64,000 nucleotides of DNA from an uncultured Alistipes sp. (GTDB lineage: Bacteria; Bacteroidota; Bacteroidia; Bacteroidales; Rikenellaceae): assembly GCA_947623305.1 (NCBI GenBank), contig CANQGQ010000004.1, forward strand, positions 1-64,000, read 5' to 3'. Positions within the stretch are counted from its first letter, which is position 1, and each line of letters opens with the position of its first letter. The notes below the pieces were generated by a model. That model was not told the DNA's origin. It did no database searches and worked only from the letters and a program-made list of their open reading frames with translations. Both the position numbers and the translations under genes were made by a program. Positions 1 to 7,750 of this stretch are shown piece after piece.

Positions 1-102
1 CAAAGACCGATATGATTCAAGTGAACCGAATTTATTTAATTTTTAACCTTGTCCATTTTTAGTGGACAGTAGTGATAACGACGCACGAAGAGGCGTGGAA
101 AT

Positions 103-159
103 TGGTAACTCAATCCGTGATTTATATACAGTCCGTTCTTTCGTTATCGTCTAATTTTG
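103..159 (+). promoter_or_regulatory. AraC-type operator and -7 box of the Fe-ADH unit
   Basis: Seen: TGGTAA at 103-108, then GATTTATATAC at 119-129, then a perfect Bacteroidetes -7 box TAATTTTG at 152-159. The same two blocks with the same 49-nt distance from TGGTAA to the -7 box recur at 6405-6461, in front of the zinc alcohol dehydrogenase. No good -33 TTTG is visible at the expected place, which fits an activator-dependent promoter. Inference: binding site of the AraC-family protein encoded at 5351-6253. The -7 box excludes the ATG at 164 as translation start because it would lie at or before the transcript start. A short inverted repeat TGTCCA/TGGACA lies upstream at about 51-69. Confidence 0.6.
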
Positions 160-235
160 CAACATGAAACGAAACGGAATGCCTGAAAGGAAAAACAGAC
201 ATGGAATCGACAACGAATTAAAAAGAGATATCATC

Positions 236-1321
236 ATGGAAACGAACTGCAATTTCAACATGTACGTCCCCACACGCCTGCTGTTCGGTGCGGGCGAACT
301 CGACCGGTTGCACGAGCAGCGGATGCCGGGACGCAAAGCCTTGATCATCGTGAGCAACGGCCGTTCGACCAAAGCCAACGGCTATCTGGCCCGTGTGGAG
401 GAACAGCTCGATAAGGCGGGCATCGCCCACGCCCTTTTCGACCGGGTGGAGGCCAATCCACTCCGCACGACCGTCATGATCGGCAGTCGCGCCGCCCGTG
501 AGCAGGCGTGCGACTTCATCCTCGCCCAGGGCGGCGGCAGCGTGATGGACGCCTCGAAAGCCATCGCCATCACGACCACCGCCGGTACGGGTTCGGAGGC
601 CGATCCGTGGGGTGTGGTGACCAACGAGGAAACGCACGAGAAGATCGGATTCGGCATGCCCGACACGTTCCCCGTGCTCTCCATCGTCGACCCCGAGCTG
701 ATGACCACCGTGCCGCCGCGCTTCACGGCCTATCAGGGCTTCGATGCCCTGTTCCACAGCACGGAGGCTTACATCTCGCGGGCCGCCAACCTGATGAGCG
801 ACATGTACGCCCTGACGGCCATCGAGAACGTCAGCCGTCATCTTGCCGCCGCCGTGAAAGACGGCAGCGACCTCGAAGCCCGCAGTCGCGTGGCGTTCGG
901 CAACACGCTGTCGGGTGTGGTGATGACCTTGAGCAGCTGTACCAGCGAGCACTCGCTGGAACACGCCATGTCGGCCTATCATCAGGAACTGCCGCACGGT
1001 GCAGGACTCATCATGATAAGCAAGGCATACTATACACACTTCATCAAGCGGCACGTCTGTGACGATCGGTTCATCCGCATGGCACGCGCGATGGGTATCG
1101 AGAATGCCTCCGACCCGATGGACTTCATCGTGGCGCTCACGGCTTTGCAGGAGGCCTGCGGTGTCGCCGACCTGCGCATGTCCGATTTCGGCATCGCACC
1201 CGACGAGTTCGCCGCTTTCACGACCAACGCCCGTGAAACGATGGGCAAGCTCTTCGCCGCCGACCGCAGCGAGTTGAGCGAGGATGATTGCATAGCTATT
1301 TACAACGAATCGTACAAATAA
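236..1321 (+). CDS. Iron-dependent alcohol dehydrogenase with an internal deletion
   Basis: Group III metal-dependent alcohol dehydrogenase, a family that reduces aldehydes or oxidises alcohols with NAD(P)H. The ATG at 236 is chosen over 164 because it follows a purine-rich AAAAGAG and the -7 box at 152-159. The protein is 361 aa. The coenzyme motif GGGSVMDASK and the second motif TTTAGTGSE are present but almost abut. In family members about 30 residues separate them, so an in-frame segment of the nucleotide-binding region appears deleted near base 580. Metal-ligand regions look intact (GFDALFHSTE, LEHAMSAYH, LPHGAG). It heads a unit controlled by the AraC-type operator at 103-159. It lacks a signal peptide, unlike the other oxidoreductases of the cluster. 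Whether it is still active is doubtful. Confidence 0.85.
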   Translation: METNCNFNMYVPTRLLFGAGELDRLHEQRMPGRKALIIVSNGRSTKANGYLARVEEQLDKAGIAHALFDRVEANPLRTTVMIGSRAAREQACDFILAQGGGSVMDASKAIAITTTAGTGSEADPWGVVTNEETHEKIGFGMPDTFPVLSIVDPELMTTVPPRFTAYQGFDALFHSTEAYISRAANLMSDMYALTAIENVSRHLAAAVKDGSDLEARSRVAFGNTLSGVVMTLSSCTSEHSLEHAMSAYHQELPHGAGLIMISKAYYTHFIKRHVCDDRFIRMARAMGIENASDPMDFIVALTALQEACGVADLRMSDFGIAPDEFAAFTTNARETMGKLFAADRSELSEDDCIAIYNESYK

Positions 1322-1330
1322 ACGACCCTT

Positions 1331-1463
1331 ATGAAACCTCGTATCACAGTCCACATGATGACCTCGGTGGACGGACGCATCGACTGCCCCGTGATGGCGC
1401 AGCTGACGTCGAAGAGAGGGAAAGCGCTATCGTCTGGCTGCGTTATACGATGATTGAGAAATA
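1331..1463 (+). pseudogene. Remnant of a RibD-C/DHFR-like reductase
   Basis: The ATG at 1331 opens a reading frame beginning MKPRITVHMMTSVDGRID, the typical amino terminus of the RibD-C-terminal/dihydrofolate-reductase-like family. After about 40 codons the frame breaks. In the neighbouring frame the text ESAIVWLRYTMIEK followed by TAG (1461-1463) matches the usual carboxy end of the same family (VWLRY). The central ~180 residues are missing, so this is an internal-deletion remnant. It sits 9 nt after the Fe-ADH, suggesting it was the second gene of that unit. Family assignment rests on the two end motifs only. Confidence 0.65.
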
Positions 1464-1563
1464 GCGATTATGACAGAACCGAAACGAATCGTCTTCTCCG
1501 ACGCAACGAGTACCGCTTGCAGGGTGGTAACGGTTGAAATTGTAAAACAAAAAATAGCAAGAC

Positions 1564-2130
1564 ATGAAAACGATTTTAACAACTTTACTCATCGCAGTCG
1601 CACTCGGCAGCAGCTCTTGCGGCTCGAAAAAGGCGGAGCAGAAAGCGCTGGTCGTCTACTTCTCGGCCACGGGCACGACGGCCGCCGTAGCACAACTTAT
1701 ATCGGAGCAGACCGGCGCCGACCTATGCGAGATCAAGCCGGAAACGCCTTATTCGGCCACCGACCTCGACTGGCGCGACAAGCAGTCGCGCAGCTCCGTG
1801 GAGATGAACGACCCTGCCTCGCGACCCGCCGTGTTGCCCGTAGAGAAAGGCCCTGCGGCGTATGACGTCATCTACCTCGGTTATCCCATCTGGTGGGACT
1901 CAGCACCGCATGCAGTCGATACGTTCATCGAAAGCCACGACTTGAAAGGCAAACGCATCATCCCGTTCGCCACGTCGGGCAGCAGCCGCATCGACAACAG
2001 CGTAAAGCAGCTCCGAGCCTCCTATCCCGACATCGTGTGGGAAGAGGGCGAATTGTTGAACGGTGCCACCGAACAGAGCGTCGCCGAGTGGCTCGAATCA
2101 TCGAAGCAAAAACATCAACCCAATAAATAG
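1564..2130 (+). CDS. Exported flavodoxin-fold lipoprotein
   Basis: 188 aa. The amino end is a hydrophobic signal peptide with a lipobox-like SSSC, so the protein is probably lipid-anchored in the periplasm. From about residue 28 it reads as a flavodoxin: VVYFSATGTTAAVAQLI carries the phosphate-binding loop, followed by YLGYPIWWDSAP and PFATSGSSRID, the flavin-ring loops. Cytoplasmic flavodoxins are electron carriers; this subgroup (flavodoxin with WWD/IWHG loop) is annotated only as flavodoxin-like. The substrate is unknown. It is 9 bp upstream of the CMD/cupin gene and surely cotranscribed with it. A second, longer paralogue lies at 2969-4042. Confidence 0.85.
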   Translation: MKTILTTLLIAVALGSSSCGSKKAEQKALVVYFSATGTTAAVAQLISEQTGADLCEIKPETPYSATDLDWRDKQSRSSVEMNDPASRPAVLPVEKGPAAYDVIYLGYPIWWDSAPHAVDTFIESHDLKGKRIIPFATSGSSRIDNSVKQLRASYPDIVWEEGELLNGATEQSVAEWLESSKQKHQPNK

Positions 2131-2138
2131 TTTACACC

Positions 2139-2954
2139 ATGAATAAGACATTAGCGATTTTAGTATTCACATTTATTGCATTCAGCAGTATGGCACAAGA
2201 AAAAATAGTTCAGACAGCCGGGCGCACACAGTTAGGCGAGTTCGCACCGGAGTTCGCGCACCTCAACGACGACATCCTTTTCGGCGAGGTGTGGAGCCGC
2301 AACGACTTGTTGAGCCTGCGCGACCGCAGCCTCGTTACCGTTACGGCGCTCATCAGTCAGGGCATCACCGATTCGTCGCTCGTCCACCACTTGCAGACGG
2401 CGAAGAAGTACGGCATCAGCCGCACGGAAATCTCCGAAATCATCACCCACATCGCCTTTTATGCCGGTTGGCCGAAGGCGTGGGCGGCATTCCGTCTGGC
2501 TAAGGACGTTTGGGCCGACGATGTTGCGAGTGACGACGCCAAAGCCGCGTTCCAGCGCAGTATGATCTTCCCCGTCGGCGAACCCAACACGGCCTACGCC
2601 AAGTATTTCATCGGCAACAGCTACATCGCACGGATATCGACCGAGCAGATTCCGTTCTCGAACGTTACTTTCGAGCCGGGTTGCCGCAATAACTGGCACA
2701 TCCACCGTGCCACGAAAGGCGGCGGTCAGATGCTCGTAGGCGTAGCCGGTCGCGGCTGGTATCAGGAGGAGGGCAAACCCGCGCAGGAAATTCTGCCCGG
2801 CACGGTCATCCATATCCCTGCGGGCGTGAAGCACTGGCACGGCGCTGCGGCCGACAGCTGGTTCGCCCACCTCGCATTCGAGATTCCGGGCGAAAACACC
2901 TCCAACGAGTGGCTCGAACCCGTAACCGACGAGGAGTACGGCAAACTGAAATAG
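2139..2954 (+). CDS. Exported carboxymuconolactone decarboxylase-like/cupin fusion
   Basis: 271 aa with a signal peptide ending ...SSMAQ. Residues ~40-130 resemble the carboxymuconolactone decarboxylase/AhpD-like fold (VTVTALISQG, ISEIITHIAFYAGWPKA) but without the CxxC redox pair of AhpD. Residues ~160-255 are a cupin with metal-ligand motifs (NNWHIHRATKGGGQML and GVKHWHGAA). Such two-domain proteins accompany flavodoxin and alcohol dehydrogenase genes in Bacteroidetes, and a quinone- or lactone-type substrate in the periplasm is a reasonable inference, not shown. The start at 2139 is close behind the preceding stop (2130). Confidence 0.85.
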   Translation: MNKTLAILVFTFIAFSSMAQEKIVQTAGRTQLGEFAPEFAHLNDDILFGEVWSRNDLLSLRDRSLVTVTALISQGITDSSLVHHLQTAKKYGISRTEISEIITHIAFYAGWPKAWAAFRLAKDVWADDVASDDAKAAFQRSMIFPVGEPNTAYAKYFIGNSYIARISTEQIPFSNVTFEPGCRNNWHIHRATKGGGQMLVGVAGRGWYQEEGKPAQEILPGTVIHIPAGVKHWHGAAADSWFAHLAFEIPGENTSNEWLEPVTDEEYGKLK

Positions 2955-2968
2955 AAAATTTTTCGAAT

Positions 2969-4042
2969 ATGAAAAAGTATTTTCTGTTATTGGCACTCCT
3001 TGTCGGCATGACGGTCAGTGCCTGCGGAACGGACGACGAGACGCCGATTCCGCAAGAGCCGTCCACAGAACAGCCGGGCGGCGGAGATGATGACAACGGC
3101 GGTGGCAACGATGACGATGAAACGCCCGATCCCGTGAAGCCAACCCCCGGAACGAACGGACGTTATCTGGTGCTGTTCACCTCCCGCACCGGCAATACGG
3201 AACGCATGGCCGAGGCAATTCGCACGACGCTGGACTGCGACCTACTCGAAGTGGAGCCGGCCGTGGCGTTCGACGACGACTACCAAGGCATGCTGGAACG
3301 TGCCCGTGAGGAACTCGCCGGGATTCGTAATGGCAACTACCCGGCCATCAAGACCTCGGTAGAGTCGCTGGACGACTACGACGTGGTGTTCGTCGGCTAT
3401 CCCATCTGGCACGGGAGCATGGCCACGCCGATGCAGACCTTCCTGCACGAACACGCAGCTAAGCTCGCCGGCAAGCGGATCGCCCTGTTCGCCTCCAGCG
3501 GCAGCAGCCCCATCTCGACCTCGGTGAGCGAAGCCCGTGCCTTGTGTCCCGACGCCGACTTTACCGAAACCCTGCACCTGACCTCCTCTACGCTCTCGCA
3601 GATACAGTCGCACATCGCTTCATGGTTGGAGCGGTTGGGCTTGGGAAAAGAGGATGACGACAATAATAACGAACCGGATATGAATACGAACCGAATCAGC
3701 ATCAAGGCGGGAAGCACGACCTTTACCGCCACACTGGTGGACAACTCGTCCACTCGCGCTCTCAAAGAGTTATTGGCCGAAGGCGATCTGACCATCAGCA
3801 TGTCGGATTACGGCAACATGGAAAAGGTCGGCCCGATCGGCCGATCGCTGCCCCGCAACGACGAGAACATCACCACGCAGGCCGGGGATTTGATTCTCTA
3901 TCAGGGCAACAGTTTCGTCATTTACTATGCGCCCAACACGTGGTCGTTCACCCGTCTGGGGCATATTGACGGCGCTACGCGCGAGAACCTGCTCGCCGCA
4001 TTGGGCAGCGGCAGCGTGACGGTCACGCTATCATTGGAATAA
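2969..4042 (+). CDS. Lipoprotein: flavodoxin plus cyclophilin-like domain
   Basis: 357 aa. The start at 2969 gives a clean lipoprotein signal (MTVSACGTD, lipobox VSAC). An Asp/Gly/Pro-rich linker (~20-62) leads to a flavodoxin domain (~63-215): LFTSRTGNTERMAEAI, VGYPIWHGSMATP and FASSGSSPIS are the three flavin loops. After an acidic linker comes a cyclophilin-like-fold domain (~232-357) with ISIKAGSTTFTATL, GDLILYQGNSFVIYY and the ending VTVTLSLE. The same carboxy-terminal domain occurs alone in the lipoprotein at 7751-8275. In the family this fold is named by structure, without proven isomerase activity. It is 14 bp downstream of the CMD/cupin gene, in the same unit. Confidence 0.85.
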   Translation: MKKYFLLLALLVGMTVSACGTDDETPIPQEPSTEQPGGGDDDNGGGNDDDETPDPVKPTPGTNGRYLVLFTSRTGNTERMAEAIRTTLDCDLLEVEPAVAFDDDYQGMLERAREELAGIRNGNYPAIKTSVESLDDYDVVFVGYPIWHGSMATPMQTFLHEHAAKLAGKRIALFASSGSSPISTSVSEARALCPDADFTETLHLTSSTLSQIQSHIASWLERLGLGKEDDDNNNEPDMNTNRISIKAGSTTFTATLVDNSSTRALKELLAEGDLTISMSDYGNMEKVGPIGRSLPRNDENITTQAGDLILYQGNSFVIYYAPNTWSFTRLGHIDGATRENLLAALGSGSVTVTLSLE

Positions 4043-4074
4043 AATACCGATTAGACAACCGAAAAATATGCCGT

Positions 4075-4137
4075 ATGGCCATTTGCAACGTTGTGGGTGG
4101 CGTGCCCGCCCGATTCATCAAGGAGATCGCCGAATAG
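4075..4137 (+). pseudogene. 3' stub of a hexapeptide-repeat acetyltransferase
   Basis: Twenty codons read MAICNVVGGVPARFIKEIAE and then TAG. This is the characteristic carboxy end of CatB/LacA-type hexapeptide acyltransferases (usually ...GVPAKFIKE). Nothing upstream continues the left-handed beta-helix, so only the tail survives, 32 bp after the previous gene and just before the MFS start. With the reductase remnant at 1331-1463 it shows that the cluster has lost genes by deletion. Confidence 0.6.
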
Positions 4138-4144
4138 GTATGCC

Positions 4145-5347
4145 ATGAACTCAGAAATTTCTCCCCGCCGGCTCGAACCGCTCTGGAATCGGGAATACTG
4201 CAAGGTCATGGCAGGAAACTTTCTGCTGTTCTTTTCGTTTTATCTGATAACGCCCATACTGCCGATTTATCTCGACACCGAATTCGCAGCGGATAAGGAC
4301 ATGATAGGCTTCGTCTTGTCGGGTTACGTCGTGGCGGCTCTTGTCGTCCGACCGTTCAGCGGATTCATCGTAGACAGTTTCGACCGGAAAAAGGTGCTGA
4401 TGTGCTGCTTCTTCCTATTCTTCATCTGCTTCACGGGCTATATCGGCGCTGCGTCGATTCTGATGTTCGCGCTTGTCAGAACCGTTCACGGCCTTCCGTT
4501 CGGCGCTACGACCGTGGCGAACAGCACGGTCGCGGTCGATGTGCTCCCGTCGTCCCGACGCGACGAGGGAATGGGCTATTACGGATTGAGCAACAACCTC
4601 GCTATGGCGACTGCACCGACGGTCGGCATCTATGTTTACTCGATTACCGGAAACTTCCGGCTGTTGTTCTGGATTTCACTCGCCGTGGCCTTTCTCGGGT
4701 TCGCGGCCGTGTCGTCCATTAAAACCAAGGAAAGGCTTAAAGTGGAAAACAAGCCCAAAATAAGTCTGGATCACTTTTTTCTCAGCAGAGAGTGGCTGCT
4801 TGCGGTGAACACGGTATTGTTCGGACTGTGCTGGGGCGTCATGAGCAACTATGTCGCCATCTATAGCAAGGAAAAACTCGGCATTACCGACGGAGCCGGC
4901 ATTTTCTTCGCCATCATCGCGGCCGGATTGATCTTTTCTCGACTCGCAGGCGCCAAATCGCTGCGCGAAGGCCGATTGACGGAGAACGCCGTACAGGGAG
5001 CCCTGCTCACGGCCGTCGGTCTGACGCTGTTCGCGTTGTCGCCCGGAATAGGGGCCTACTATCTCGCACCGCTGCTGCTCGGGTTGGGCAACGGACGGAT
5101 GTATCCGGCATTCCTGAACATGTTCATAAACATGGCCCGTAACGACCAGCGGGGCACGGCCAATTCCACCATACTGATTTCGTGGGATCTCGGTATGGGA
5201 ATCGGCATCCTCGCCGGAGGCTTATTCGCGGAGTGGTTCGGTTACGCGGCCGCTTTTTGGTTTACGGCCGCCTCGCAGATTGCGGGAGCGCTCCTGCTGT
5301 CGTTCTTCACCCGCCGCTTCTTTGTGCGGCGCAAGCTGCGTGACTGA
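4145..5347 (+). CDS. MFS transporter
   Basis: 400 aa, about 12 hydrophobic helices, inner membrane. The loop after helix 2 reads GFIVDSFDRKKVL, the usual major-facilitator signature between helices 2 and 3. The second half repeats the pattern around residues 260-290 (SRLAGAKSLREGR). The ATG at 4145 is preferred over ATG 4091 because the upstream codons overlap the acetyltransferase stub and are not membrane-like. Similar drug/metabolite exporters often sit beside AraC regulators. It converges on the AraC gene, which ends 3 bp downstream. Substrate unknown; export of a toxic aldehyde or quinone would fit the cluster but is inference. Confidence 0.88.
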   Translation: MNSEISPRRLEPLWNREYCKVMAGNFLLFFSFYLITPILPIYLDTEFAADKDMIGFVLSGYVVAALVVRPFSGFIVDSFDRKKVLMCCFFLFFICFTGYIGAASILMFALVRTVHGLPFGATTVANSTVAVDVLPSSRRDEGMGYYGLSNNLAMATAPTVGIYVYSITGNFRLLFWISLAVAFLGFAAVSSIKTKERLKVENKPKISLDHFFLSREWLLAVNTVLFGLCWGVMSNYVAIYSKEKLGITDGAGIFFAIIAAGLIFSRLAGAKSLREGRLTENAVQGALLTAVGLTLFALSPGIGAYYLAPLLLGLGNGRMYPAFLNMFINMARNDQRGTANSTILISWDLGMGIGILAGGLFAEWFGYAAAFWFTAASQIAGALLLSFFTRRFFVRRKLRD

Positions 5348-5350
5348 GGT

Positions 5351-6253
5351 TCAGTTCACGATTTGCGCCCGGTAATCGCTGGGCGTGCATCCGGCCTCTC
5401 TCTTGAACAGACGGGTGAAATGCTGGACATACTGGAATCCAAGACCATAGGCGATTTCGCTTATGGTCTTTTCGGTCGATGCGATTTCCGACTTGGCGAT
5501 TTCCAACACCTTGCCGTGAATGTAGTCCAGCGCCGTATGCCCGACCTCCTTGCGCAGCAGATCGCTCAGATAGTTGGCGGACAAATTCAGTTTGTCGGCG
5601 CAATACCGGACGTTGGGAAGCCCGAGGCGGGCGGCGTTGCCGGCGTGGAAATAGTCGTCGAGCAGCCGCTCGAAACGCACCAGAATGTCGCGGTTGACGT
5701 TGTCGCGCGTGGTGAACTGACGGTCGTAGAAGCGGGTGCAATAGTCGAGAAATAGCTTGATGTTGTCCACGATAAGCGTCTTGCTGTGCTTGTCGACGGG
5801 ATATTGCAACTCGCACTCGACTTTGCGGAAACACTCCATGACGATATGCCGTTCGCGCTCGCTCAGATGCAGGGCCTCGTTCGTGTCGTACGAGAAGAAG
5901 GTATAGTCGCGCATCGCACGTCCCAGCGGCGTATTGCGCAGCAGGTCGGGGTGGAACAGCAGGACGTATCCCGAGGGCTGGAACACTTCGCCGTCGTCCT
6001 CAGCGCCGAACACCTGACCCGGCGCCACGAATATCAGCGTGCCGTCCTGATAGTCGTAATAGCGACGACCGTAACGCAGTTCGCCGCAGGACTGGTCTTT
6101 CAGGAACACGGCATAAAAGCCGTACAGTTTGCGGGCATGGTGCAGGGGCTTCACCTTCGAGAAGTCGATGAAGCTGACCAGCGGGTTGAGCGTCTCCACG
6201 CCCGCCCACTCGTTGTAGGCGCAGATGCTGTCGGTTTTTATAATCTCGCTCAT
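5351..6253 (-). CDS. AraC-family transcriptional regulator
   Basis: 300 aa. An amino-terminal cupin-like sensing half (~20-170, for example DGTLIFVAPGQVFGAEDD) is followed by a carboxy-terminal double helix-turn-helix (~195-298): CADKLNLSANYLSDLLRKE, then ISEIAYGLGFQYVQHFTRLF and GCTPSDYR, which are AraC/XylS hallmarks. It is divergent from the zinc alcohol dehydrogenase. Three copies of a candidate operator lie in the window: two in the shared intergenic region (6321 and 6405) and one before the Fe-ADH (103). Its own -7 box, TAACTTTG on the minus strand, is at 6275-6282. It likely activates the two oxidoreductase units in response to a small molecule. Fe-ADH plus AraC recalls the YqhC/YqhD aldehyde-response pair of Escherichia coli. 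Confidence 0.9.
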   Translation of the reverse strand: MSEIIKTDSICAYNEWAGVETLNPLVSFIDFSKVKPLHHARKLYGFYAVFLKDQSCGELRYGRRYYDYQDGTLIFVAPGQVFGAEDDGEVFQPSGYVLLFHPDLLRNTPLGRAMRDYTFFSYDTNEALHLSERERHIVMECFRKVECELQYPVDKHSKTLIVDNIKLFLDYCTRFYDRQFTTRDNVNRDILVRFERLLDDYFHAGNAARLGLPNVRYCADKLNLSANYLSDLLRKEVGHTALDYIHGKVLEIAKSEIASTEKTISEIAYGLGFQYVQHFTRLFKREAGCTPSDYRAQIVN

Positions 6254-6274
6254 CGTTATCGTGCTTGTTCATCG

Positions 6275-6282
6275 CAAAGTTA
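6275..6282 (-). promoter_or_regulatory. -7 box for the AraC gene
   Basis: Minus-strand TAACTTTG matches TAnnTTTG and lies 22 nt upstream of the AraC start codon. The upstream operator copy at 6321 is about 40 bp away, so autoregulation is plausible. Confidence 0.55.
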
Positions 6283-6314
6283 ATACATCCCGTTCCGTTT
6301 CGGTACTCCATCGG

Positions 6315-6461
6315 AGAAAATGGTAATCTTTCGAGGGATTCATATAAAGGGACGTGCGCGAAGCCGCCCGTCGGCATATTCCATAAAAACGCTATCAGAG
6401 AAAATGGTAAGTCGTTCAGAGATTTATCTACCGGGCGGGTGCGAAGTCAGCCTTAATTTTG
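6315..6461 (+). promoter_or_regulatory. Two AraC operator copies and -7 box of the Zn-ADH unit
   Basis: AGAAAATGGTAA occurs at 6315-6326 and again at 6399-6410, exactly 84 bp apart, which is eight turns of B-DNA at 10.5 bp per turn. Each copy is followed by a second block (GGATTCATATAA from 6336; AGATTTATCTAC from 6419). The -7 box TAATTTTG is at 6454-6461, 49 nt after the TGGTAA of the proximal copy, identical to the distance at the Fe-ADH promoter (103 to 152). No -33 TTTG is visible. Helically phased sites suggest cooperative binding or a DNA loop between the divergent promoters. Binding is inferred. Confidence 0.6.
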
Positions 6462-6611
6462 CATCGTAAAAAAACGATTAAACGCATTCGACGATGGCAA
6501 AACGGGTAACTTTCGAACACAACATCTGGAATATGGCGGGAAGATGCGGATAAATGGCTCGATGGGTTGAATGTAACTTCGATAAACGGAGAAAAGTAAA
6601 AAACGAAGGAT

Positions 6612-7742
6612 ATGAAAAGATCGACGATGATTATGATGACAATGACAATGATGTTCCTCGGCCCGCTTTCGGCTCAGGAAACGGAACGCATTCCGGCGAA
6701 AGGCTACGCCTTGTTCAGCAAGGAGGGTACGTTTCAGCCTTACGGTTTCACCCGCCATGCGGTGGGCGAACACGACATACTGATCCGCACGATGTACTGC
6801 GGCATTTGCCACAGCGACATCCATCAGGTACACAGTGACTGGAAAGAGGAGACATATCCGATTGTCCCCGGCCACGAAATTGTGGGCGAGGTGGTGCGTG
6901 TAGGCAAGGCCGTAACCAAATTTCGGGTTGGCGACATCGCCGAAGTGGGTTGCATGGTGAACTCCTGCCGCCACTGCGCATATTGCGAGGAGGGCGAGGA
7001 GCGATACTGTCTGGACGGTCGGGTGCTGACCTATGCCGACAAGGATATTTATCACGACGGAGAAATGACATAGGGCGGTTATTCGACGAACATGGTTGTG
7101 GACGAGTCCTTCGCCATCCGTGTGCCGAAAGATGCCCCGTTGGAGAAAATCGGCCCGTTGATGTGCGCCGGTATCACGACGTGGTCGCCCATCCGCCGAT
7201 GCGGTGTCAAGGCCGGCGACAAGGTGGGCGTAGCCGGATTCGGAGGCTTGGGACACTTGGCGGTGAAATATCTCGTCAGCCTCTGTGCGGAAGTTACCGT
7301 CTTCGACATTACCGAGGACAAGCGGACGGATGCCCTGCGCCTCGGAGCCGTGCGGTATGTCAATGTGAACCGTGCGGAAGATTGGCAGGGACTGGACAAT
7401 TCGATGACGTTCATCCTCTCCACGATTCCTGCCCGTTATGATCCGATGATGTATATCCGGATACTGAAAGTCGGAGGTACGCTGGCCGTGGTAGGTATGC
7501 CTGCGGCCAGCGAAACGCCGAGTGTCGGCATCACTTCGTTGCGCGGGCGTTTCCTAACCACATCCATCATCGGAGGTATCCGCGAGACGCAGGAAGTCGT
7601 GGACTACTCGCTCGCTCACGGCATTTATCCCGAAACCGTGGTCATTCCCGCCGATGCAAAGGCCATCGACAAGGCATACGATGAGGTGGTGAACGGACAA
7701 GTGAAATTTCGTTATGTCATAGATTTGCAAACCATTAAATAA
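6612..7742 (+). pseudogene. Exported zinc alcohol dehydrogenase interrupted by amber codon
   Basis: Medium-chain zinc alcohol dehydrogenase of the cinnamyl-alcohol-dehydrogenase type, with a signal peptide (ending GPLSAQ), so meant for the periplasm. Present are the catalytic zinc region YCGICHSDIHQ, GHEIVGEV, the structural zinc cysteines CRHCAYCEEGEERYC, the third zinc ligand in LMCAGITTW, and the dinucleotide loop GFGGLGHLAVKY. The frame is intact except for a single in-frame TAG at 7071-7073 between GEMT and GGYSTNMV. Relatives have a Gln or Tyr there, so one base change (CAG to TAG) explains it. If the stop is real, translation could restart at ATG 7092 but would lack the catalytic half. 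Readthrough or a sequencing error is possible. It heads the AraC-controlled unit with the lipoprotein at 7751. Confidence 0.85.
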
Positions 7743-7750
7743 TAGATAGT

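Noticed and set aside
218..1354. Minus-strand frame opposite the Fe-ADH
   Set aside because: Antisense shadow; the plus strand carries the enzyme motifs.
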